Source: Ctenosaura bakeri
Taxonomy: Eukaryota; Chordata; Lepidosauria; Squamata; Iguanidae
NCBI GenBank assembly: GCA_948474755.1
Contig: CAOLHI010000489.1
Span: 930,001 to 994,000, forward strand
Reading direction: 5' to 3'
DNA: 64,000 nt
In this document: piece by piece, positions 55,034 to 64,000 of the stretch
Position numbering within the stretch: position 1 is the first letter of the stretch
How the letters are laid out: the number at the start of each line of letters is the position of its first letter
Translations under genes and position numbers: made by a program
Notes under the pieces: model-generated
Databases searched by the model: none
What the model was told of the DNA's origin: nothing
The model's input: only the letters and a program-made list of their open reading frames with translations

Positions 55034-55446
55034 ACTAGGGCTTTCCAAATGGTGTGTCACGACATGTTAGTGTGTTGCCTGAAGTGTGTTGGTGTGTTGC
55101 CTTCCTGGTCTGAGAAAGAACCCCCTCACCGAAGCTATTCCTGCTGCTCTTGCTGGGGTTTTTCCTTGCCAAGGACAAAGGCAGCAGGCCAGGATTGGGT
55201 AGGGGAGCTGCCTTTCCCACTGCCACCGCCATCCCCGGGGTCTTTCCTCAGCAAGGGCAACAGCAGCAGGCTAGGATCGGGGGGAGGCTGCCTTTCCTCA
55301 CCCTAGATATGCCTCTGGGTACTTCACATGTGTAATCAGTTAGTTTAACCTCTGGTTTGCTAGTAAAACTGAATTACTGTGTCGCAAAATGACGCATGTC
55401 TAAAAAGTGTGTCACCAACATGAAAAGTTTGGAAAACTCTGCACTA
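55034..55446. mobile_element. Non-autonomous hAT-like element with inverted ends
   Basis: The left end TAGGGCTTTCCAAATGGTGTG pairs with the right end, whose reverse complement is GTGCAGAGTTTTCCAAAC. The right third has GTCGCAAAATGACGCATGTC and ACACTTTTT-type sequence known from a widespread reptile hAT family. The interior (55140-55300) has two imperfect copies of a CAAGG(A/G)CAA...GGCAGC segment. It directly abuts the SINE 5' end. Confidence 0.6.
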
Positions 55447-58400
55447 CAGCATGCTAGCTGTCCAAGTGTAAATGCACATTGTATAATCACTGCAGTGTCC
55501 AAACATTTCTTTGTCATATCACTCTGTCTTCCAGCCTGATTTTTAAAACTTATGATCTTGTAATTGCTTGTCTTGGCTCCCTTAAAAGTACCTTCTTCAC
55601 GTAATGGAAGGGGACCGGCATACAGTATTTTACTCTTTTTCTTTATCAAGTAGGTGACTGGAGTGCTCTAGTGCAGTATTTCAACCATGAAGCCAAGGAC
55701 CATTTTTTTTTATTATTACAAAGTGAGAAGAGAACAACCTCCAACAGTATGTTCTAATGGCACTTCTGGAGTATTACAATGACTGGTTAATATAACTAGT
55801 TATTTTTAATTAATTGGTGTCACCAGTAGCTAATGTGTAAATGCATTACATACAAATTGTAACTCACTGAGGGAGAGTATCATGCTTTTCTGTGCTGCAG
55901 CTAACTTTTTAGTAACTCTTATCATTATGAGCATGTTGCATCAGTATATGGTGGAGAAGAAATTGTGCCAGTAAATGGTGGAAGAACTGCATTGGATCTC
56001 ATTCCAGGAGAATGGCAGGGTATAAAACCAATAAAGAAATACTACATTATTCAACTGTGGGCTTGTGCTGTGCTTTGTGCTGTTTTTCCCCCCAAGTTTT
56101 AAAGTAACTATTTCTCTTTTTTTGAGAAATAAAGAGGTAAAGAGTTCCTGTAAAAAAACCGACAACTATAGGTGGTTACAATGACTAAGCACTGCCATAA
56201 GCTTTGGAACAATAACTGGAACAAATTACTTTTTAAAAGTTAACATTCCAAGCTGTGTTTCCAGTTGTATTGGCTTTATTTATTCAATTTATCTTATGTT
56301 CCACTGTAAATAGCATTCACAGAATTCTACACAGCAGTCAGAAACTCAGTAAGTTCATTATCTGAGACTGATACACCATATTTCCAGGCCTGAAGTAACA
56401 GTGTGTTCTGTGACTATAAAATGTATCCCTGTATTAGGAAGGGAAATCAATAGGTGAAGGTGGAGAAACAAATTACAGAAGGAAGGCCTTTACAGAACTC
56501 TCTTGTAAACTTAATTATGCACACATGTGTGCACACACACCTGAATCTATTTGAGATTCTTATGATTCATGGATAGAAATTGTGCCAGCTTGACAAGCAA
56601 GATACTCACCAATACACACCTTATAACCTGATGATAAAATGCATCATTATGAAGCTGGCATTATGAAATTAAGATTCCCTGCTCCCTCTTCATCTCCTTT
56701 CTGGTTACAGAGGGAGCCTGGCTGGCCTCTTTATTATTTGTAATGACCTCAATACTCCCTACAAATTGTTTTGGAAAGGGTACTAGAAGCTTGATTTCAC
56801 CAAAGTGAGGAAAACCCACAGCCGGGACTTGTGAATTTAATAAGCATCTTTCCCCAAAAATCTTTCCTCATAGTTCACTTTTATGCATACATTTCTAATT
56901 TTTTCCCTATTCACATCACTTTATAATGTGATACTCTCTGAATAAACAACAGCCTATCATTTAAATCCCTGACTAGGAGACCAATTCAGATGCTAACATG
57001 AACTTCTTGGCTTTTTCTATGTTACATGGGCTTGTAGCTAGTTGGGCCCTCCAAGTTTAACCACTTGGCTAGATTGATGCAGGGAAAGAGTTTAAAGCTG
57101 CAGTGTTATGTTTACCTAGGGATCAACCCTGTTGAACTTAATAGGCTTTTGGATGGATGCATATGGGACTGTATTGTAAATCTATGATCAGTAGAGACAT
57201 ACAGAAGTACATTGCAAATGGCTACATCTCAGACCCAAAATCAAATGTCAGGGGATCACAGGGGGATGAGTAATCACTGCAGAGATTCCATCATCTGCAT
57301 ATATTGAAGGTTTCTTATATTTAATTCTCCTTTCATGTGCAAATCTTGTGTATTTAAAAAAACAGCCATTTTCTGTATGATGCAAAACTTTCCAGTGTGT
57401 CCTAAAATGTGCTCTGTAAAAAGTAAAGCAGCATAGAATTTTGATGCAAGACTCATTTCCGGTAATTGGACTGGATTATAGACCAGTGTCTTTGGGGTTT
57501 CTATAGACCCAGGCCCCTTGCTTTCCTTTTGATACAACACAACATTAGAAGATTCTGTTAAAAGATTTCCTTGCAAGGATGTGAAAGTTATTTCTCACAC
57601 TCATCCTGTGCTGGCATCTGGCATTTGTCACATCCCAGACAAATTCTTTCTAAATACTGACCATGTGTTCTCACAGAACTGACCTGGAGAAACCTAATGG
57701 TACTTGGTGGCATTTGGGGCACAGAAATGTCAGAGAATATATTTTTCCTAATAGGTTAAGTTCTTCTCTGGCAGTGAGTCCCAGGCACCTGTTCCAGGAA
57801 ATATAATTTGAGTGTCATGGATGTAAAAAATAAATATAATGCATGCAATGCAACACTTTTCTTATGAAGCCTATGGAAAACAGGCTCTTTGGAAATCATT
57901 TTAGAAGGGCTGACATCTTCCAAGAGATTCCAGCATGTAGTTGTGAACACATGTTGTGTGCCTTCATTTGCCATTATGAAAGGCTGAAAGCTGCTTTAAC
58001 TAAAGGATTCCTTTTCTGTTGTCATGGGACTTAGAATTTGTCCCCAGTCTAGTTATAGTACCACACAATGAGAGCTGTGTTGGAACTATCGGTTCCAGAC
58101 AGGAATATGCAGATAAGGTTCAAGAGCAATCCTGATTGTGCGTGTTTGTGCAGTTGCAGGATGGGGACACTAGTGTGCAATGCTGGCTCCAGCTTGCATA
58201 GGTTTCCTTATTCTTGCATTGTCTGTTTCCTTCAGACCCTAAAGTGACTGGCTGAGGAACTGCCATCTCATTGATACAGCCCAGGCTTGCCATTTCAGTG
58301 CATCAACAAGATTCTTTGGGGTGCTTAATGACATATTCCTTGAGAAATTTAAGCTGCAAAAGAGCAGTTCCTCAAAAGCATTTGTTGTTGGTTGCATGAT

Positions 58401-61400
58401 TGTAATAGTATACATATGACTTTGTGAACACAACAACAAAGATGAGATCAAAGCCAATAAAATGATCATTTAAAAGATATTGACTTTTAAAATATAATAG
58501 GAGGGAAACTTCTGACCCACAAGGTTCCTATGTGGAGCCTTCCCCAAGCCTCCATTTGGCATGTGAGTGGATTCTCCCATCTGCCACTAGGTTCTTCAGT
58601 AAAGGGTAGGGAATGTCTCCACTTAACTCAGATCAGTGATTGGCAATGGTATACTCAGTCCAACGTTTACAGCAGAGGTGGGGAAAACTGTTGCATTGAA
58701 ATTGCCATCAGCCATGATGAATGGTACATAGTGAATGGTGAGGGATGCTGGGAGCTGTAGTTCACCAATATCTAGAGGGACCATTGGTTTATAACCTCCT
58801 CCCCCTTCAGCTTCTTTGTGTTCTCTGCATTTAGCTGCAGTTCTCGCAACAGTAGCATTGGGAGATGGATTTCCCAAGCAGGCATACATTGTGAGCATTC
58901 TTGCTATATTACAGATATTTTGGGCTACTTGGTCTTCAGTGGACTGTTAAGATGCATTTGTTTTACAAAAGATCTGCTTCTACTGATGAAAATTACCAGA
59001 TCTGGTTTGTTCACACCGATCAATAAGCTCCCTGCATTTCTTTGCTTCTCGGAGGCATGCCTCTGTCAGGATGTATGCCTGCCCTTCAAAATTTAACACA
59101 ACATTAGTGGTGATTGTAGGTAATAGTGAATCATGTGTTTTACCTGCTACATGGCCTCCCCTACAAAGAAAGGCATTAAAGGGGTGATACTACCCCGCCG
59201 CAATCACTGGCTGCAGGAACATTTTTGCAGTTTGTGTCTAGCCTGAGCACTCATATTCAGTGGCTGCAGGCTGTCTGCCATTGCAGAAAGCTTCCAGGTT
59301 AGCACTGTGACCCAGGGAAGTGTGAGTGCAATGAAGCACTGAGGACAATGTCCCCAACATTTAGTCTATGGGAATTTCCTCCACCCTGGTTTTCAGTAGT
59401 TGTAACTATGATTTCTTCACTGTGCAGAATCAGTGATCAGTCAATTCCACCCATGAGACATAATGCCACATAGCAGATATATGGGCATTGAAATACACTG
59501 TGCTCTTTAAATAGTGCTACAGTTATTATATAGCATTTGCTTTTACCTTTGCATAAATCATGCAATACCTGAATAAGACGCGAAGGCATGCTGCCTTGGG
59601 TCTAACTCAGGAGGAGTATATCTTCAAAAACAAAGTGCATGTAGGAAGAAAAATGTTGGAAATATCTAAGATTCTGATTTCTTCTCTCCCCTCCCCTTTT
59701 AACATTCAGATGATTCACTGTTGAAGCTGCGTAAAAAGATATAGTATTATCCAAAATGGGATGGATGGGAGTTTTGTGTTAAAAAAAAAGAAAAAGAGAT
59801 GCGTATGTGTTATGGTATATTGAGACCACCCATTCCAAGAAAATGATTTGCAGATTTAGGGAAAGATGTGTATTTCTAATGAGTACATACAATATAATAG
59901 GGTTGGGGTTGTAAGTAGCCTTACATATTGCAAATGATTTATATTTTCGAAGCTGAAGTCTTGTGAGCAAGAAACGGATATTCAGCTCTTTCTCATGTTT
60001 TAGAACTGTTCTGTGCTCTATTGCATATAATTCCCTTTAACCTTGACTTTCTTTACAGAAATGCAATAATTAAGGCATCGATACTGTAAGAGATGCTCAC
60101 TGTAAGAGATGCTTTAGCTTGTGTTGCCCTGTACTTCTAAATTTAGGGTTTGTTCTGGTTCCTGGCCAGCCAGCAACAACTAATCTTACTTGCTGTTACA
60201 TGTATGTCACACTTGGCTATAATTTAGGCAAACTAGGTTGTCAGGGGAGAAAAAACACAACTTCCCATAGGGTTCATTAGCAGTGCTCCCACACTGTGCA
60301 TCTCCAGTTTTGCCAGAATGAAACAATAATATAAGCGTGGGAAGTTGGGTTGTGGGAGCTTGCATCCATGAACTTGGCTGCTTTATATGACAGGCAGAGC
60401 CAAACTCCCTGGTAAAGGAGGTCTTTCGAAGGGTTTTTAAAAACTGGACTTATAACAGTGGGGTGGTCCCTAGGCTCATCACAACTCCTATGGTGAAAAC
60501 TGACATAGCATTTTAAAAGTTATTGCTGTAAGTTCACCCATGCTGCGACTCAACTTTCCAAAGTATATTACAAGTGGCATACACATCACTGAAATGAATT
60601 TGTCAGCAGATTGAACATGCTATCACCCTTCAGTTCTGTTCCTGTCTATTTTCACATTAGGTAAAAGGTTTCCATTAAAAAAAAAAAACTCAGTGCACAA
60701 ATACTTTTTATTCATATTTTCCTTACAAAAAGATGGTGTTCATGAAATGTTATTACTTCAGATCCTGTGAGGAACTGTAATGAAGACACGGTACCAGCTC
60801 AAAAGCATTCTCTCTGGTTTTCTCCTACTGGAGTAGAGCAATGTTAGAAAGTTAGAGATTCTAGAGTTTTGAGCTAGTTCTATGACAGAAAATTTTTTTA
60901 TGGCATGACACAATTAAACTGCCTTGAAAACTCCTAAAATGTTACAACTGTTGTCACCTTTGGTTTGAAAGGCCTGGGCTTGTATGAGATGAGACCTGTT
61001 TGATTACAAGTCAGAGCCTGGAAAAGCTACTTTCTTGGACTACAACTCCCTCAATCAGCATGGCCAAGAGAAGCACCTATATATAGCAATAAGCTTATTT
61101 GTCAGACAGCATTCTTTTTTGTGATTCCAGTGATCTAAATCTCATTCATACAAACTTCAAAGAAGAAATTGCATTTTTATGGTTCCTATCAAGGGAGCTG
61201 TATGGGCAGCTGCTTCCACTGGACCATGCCATGTCCTTGTGCTTCAAGCTGTCACCCATGTTTTTGTTTGGGTAATGACAATGATGGTGTGATTTTTTTT
61301 AAAGACAACAGTTGTTTAAGTAATCCATGGACTCAGGGCAAGAGTGGTGTGCTTCTCAAAAAGAGCTACAATTATGTTTTCTTTTTGGCGGGGTGGGGAG

Positions 61401-63650
61401 GTGTGCAATGACACTTTCTTCTTTCAATTTGGATCATCTTATTCTCTGCCATTTGAAACATAGGAGTGAAACATCTCTAGCTGGATAAGCTCTGGTACAG
61501 TACAGTGATTACCCAGGGCAAAACTTGAAGCATCCTGATCACAAAGCAAACAAGAAATGCCAATATGTAAGGGCCAAAATAGATTAGATGTGGAAAGTTC
61601 TTGTGACAATTTATGCAGTGCTTTAAAAATGTTAAATGGCGAGGGGCTGGATTGGGCCGCAATGAACTTAGCAAAGGGCTGATTTAACTCCCCCTTCCAT
61701 GACATTTCCCTGATTTGAATGGCTTGAAATCTGCTCTAATACCCACAAATCAAGTCTATAACCATATGATACTTGTATATTTTGCTTAATGTATCAGGCT
61801 TCATGGGAAATGATGTATGTGAGTGCATATGTGCTTGCCCTAACCAGTTCCACCACCTGAGTAGTCATTAACCTTTAAGATCTCCTGACCTTTTTCATAA
61901 TGCACTGGTCTTGTGACCTGAATCTTGTTTGGGAAGGCAGGAAAGGAGAGGTGCTGAATGGCCACCCAGAAAACAACTGTCAAATAATTAACAAAATCAC
62001 AATTTAACTGTAAAAAAACTAAAGAAAAAACTAGAATATGTGTCTTGCCTAATGAACAGCTAACTTACCTCTTTAATTAAAATTCTTTCTCATTTCCCAT
62101 AGATGCCCTTTATAAAAATTGTAGAATTCTGAGGCAACCCAATGCTTCCTTGGCCTCTTTCCTTGACCCTTCCCTGCTCCTCTAGCAGAGTTCTTCTCTG
62201 TTTAATATACACATTACCACATGTCAGCAGCAACTATTTTCTGGTTTAAACACACACACACACCCTAAAATCTTCTTATAACATCTCAGTGGGAAACACC
62301 ACATCCCCCCTTTCCTGAAACAGCTGTGCTTGCAAACCATACCAATGTTTTTGTTTTTTTCAATTGTCCCTGTGAGTGGGGAAGGGAGAAGGGTATGAAG
62401 TGGGGAGAGCCCTTCATGCACCAACCCTCCTACAGATATATTCTTTTGCCAAATCAGTTTGAGTAAGGAATAGAGGCATGCATGTAAAGCAAAGACTAAA
62501 ATGTTTTTTTTTTTCTGGTTTAAATTAAAATGTTGCTTTTACAGCCATGAGTTTTCATATCAAATCAGCACAGCCAACATTCAGAGCCTTTGAATTCAAG
62601 TCATCAGGTCAGCCAAAAAGCCCCATTAGTTTACAGAATATCATTAGAAACGTAACTTGAACTATATGTGTGGCACTCATTTTGCTGAAGGCAAGCAACC
62701 TCTGTCTTTCTGAGTCGGCTTTTCCAGTGAGAGCTACAGCAAGGTCATCTTTGCTATTGGAGCACAAAACATTAAAGGTACTGTATCAAAGTAAACAAGG
62801 TGCTGTCTTGACTTTTAAAAACTTCTGCCTGACATAATAAATATGATTCACTAATGCGTCTTCTCTAAGTCTTCTGTCTTGCAGATGTGTCAATCTACAG
62901 CTCCTCTGCATTTCCATCTGGTGTGACCAACAGTTGTGATCCACTACATCTGGAGATTGCAAAGATTTAAGAACATTGCTGCATGTGTGATTCACCCTGC
63001 TCCTCCTAATTTAAACTAGATTTATACCCTTCCCTTCTTTTGGAAGATGCTTCCCAATCAAGCATTCTCTTTAACTCCCTCCACCCTTTTGTTGTTAGAG
63101 CAATGGGGCTTTAGACAGTAACGGTTTCTTGCATGCCTCTACCCCATACATGCTGTCTCTAGAATGTTTCCTATTTGCTCAGTCACTCATTGTGGGGATG
63201 TATCAAAGCGACCATACCAATGTGACCAGAGGACCTTCCAGGTGTATTTGCAAGGATATAAAAGACTCCTCCCTCTCTTCATCCTCCCTCAAGATTGTGA
63301 GTGTTGGCTCTGCTGAGCTAGTCCTCATCTCGAAATTGTTCCTGTAGTTAGCCAGGGCTTAGGCACTCCATAAATACCTGTTTGAATATATATTTAAATG
63401 TAATTAGCAAAGTTTTTAGCTGTGGAATTTGCATACTGCTTGTTTTCCTTAACCTTGCTAAAACTAGTCTTGGAGAGACCCAAGAGATTCAGCACTTCCA
63501 TTTGTGAACTCTGCTAAAGGAGGCTGAGTCTTACCTGAACCAGTATTCTCCTTTCCCAGAAAAGGGGCTAACTCCCTGGGAATCTACTTCTCATCCAACA
63601 CCTTCCTCCAACAGCTTCAAAATGGTGTATGTGGCTCTCTTCCATCTTAT
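55447..63650. other. Distal 3' flank, no gene recognised
   Basis: AT-rich and CpG-poor. Only small remnants are visible: hAT-like MITE pieces at 58668-58785 and 61030-61075 and a (CA)n run at 62250-62263. All frames are short and without family motifs. No exon of a neighbouring gene was recognised. Confidence 0.45.
58668..58785. mobile_element. hAT-like MITE
   Basis: GCAGAGGTGGGGAAAACTG start, CATTGAAATTGCCATCAGCC and the inverted AGGGATGCTGGGAGCTGTAG, ending AATATCTAGAGGGACCA. Confidence 0.6.
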
Positions 63651-63654
63651 TTTT

Positions 63655-63775
63655 AATCTTCACAACAACTGTGGGAGATAAGTTGGGCTGAGGGTGATTG
63701 ACCTAAGGTGATCCAGTGAGTTCCATTGCTCAGTGGGGCCTAAAAGCTGGATCTCTAAAGTCAATGGTCCATTAT
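63655..63775 (-). repeat. tRNA-derived SINE fragment
   Basis: Reverse reading: TCACAACAACTGTGGGAGAT, GATTGACCTAAGGTGATCC, AGTGAGTTCCATTGCTCAG. The B-box region is degraded. Confidence 0.55.
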
Positions 63776-64000
63776 TCTAAATTGGCATTGAAGCTGCCTG
63801 GGACTGTATGTAAACATCATGACTAGTAGCTGATGAAGCTTCTTTACTAAATTTGTCTAATCTCCATTTAAGGTTAAGTGGGTGGTCATCACTGCTACAT
63901 CTCCAAATAGTATTTCCATCTGTTGTGCTTCATTTGATGACCCTGGGTTCTTGTATTAGGGGACAAGGAGGAACAATTCATTTTTTCTATTTATTATGCA

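Noticed and set aside
56030..56035. AATAAA as the LHX8 polyadenylation signal
   Set aside because: 4.1 kb after the stop with repeats in between; 52408 is nearer and has a GT-rich region after it.
61439..61705. 88-codon minus-strand frame in the 3' flank
   Set aside because: No recognisable domain and no splice context. Could be an unknown repeat remnant but cannot be supported.
1..64000. CRISPR arrays, tRNA/rRNA genes, microRNA hairpins
   Set aside because: No regular spacer array. The tRNA-like and 5S-like matches are SINE heads with mutated promoters and SINE bodies. The long hairpins are MITEs.

Overview
The window is a piece of a vertebrate nuclear genome, almost certainly a squamate reptile and probably a lizard. 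The evidence is the repeat content: many tRNA-derived SINEs of the Sauria-SINE type whose 3' ends resemble Bov-B LINEs, 5S-rRNA-derived SINEs with the same kind of tail, CR1 LINE 3' ends, a vertebrate L1 3' end, a MIR fragment and several short inverted-repeat (MITE-like) elements. There are no bacterial operons, CRISPR arrays or tRNA/rRNA genes, and nearly every open frame of 60-140 codons is chance or repeat-derived. I cannot name the species.

The only protein-coding gene I can support is LHX8, a LIM-homeodomain transcription factor. It lies on the + strand, complete from the start codon at 32361 to the stop at 51931. Nine coding exons with GT/AG borders join in frame to an inferred 384-residue protein: a variable N-terminus with an alanine run, two LIM zinc-finger domains, a homeodomain and a conserved C-terminal tail. 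LHX8 proteins of other vertebrates act in the nucleus in basal forebrain cholinergic neuron, tooth/palate and oocyte development.

Layout. 1-8.7 kb is AT-rich, CpG-poor intergenic DNA holding SINE and MIR pieces, a 5'-truncated L1 with a 16-bp target duplication, a cluster of diverged repeats and a solo retroviral LTR with a 4-bp target duplication. About 8.75-14.1 kb is CpG-rich with palindromic MITEs and SINE fragments. 14.1-21.4 kb is CpG-poor again. About 21.4-36.7 kb is CpG-rich and full of SINEs, palindromic elements and CR1 ends; it contains an upstream CpG island (29.9-30.3 kb) and LHX8 coding exons 1-3. From about 36.7 kb to the end the DNA is CpG-poor: LHX8 exons 4-9 and introns with nested repeats, a likely polyadenylation signal near 52.41 kb, then about 11.5 kb of flank without a recognisable gene.

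The most interesting non-coding signals are (1) the sharp contrast between SINE copies that kept their CpGs (8.75-14.1 and 21.4-36.7 kb) and copies of the same families that lost them elsewhere, which suggests germline-unmethylated valleys around LHX8, and (2) a palindrome with two identical 90-bp arms and a 2-bp spacer at 27024-27205, a member of a palindromic element family with at least five copies here.
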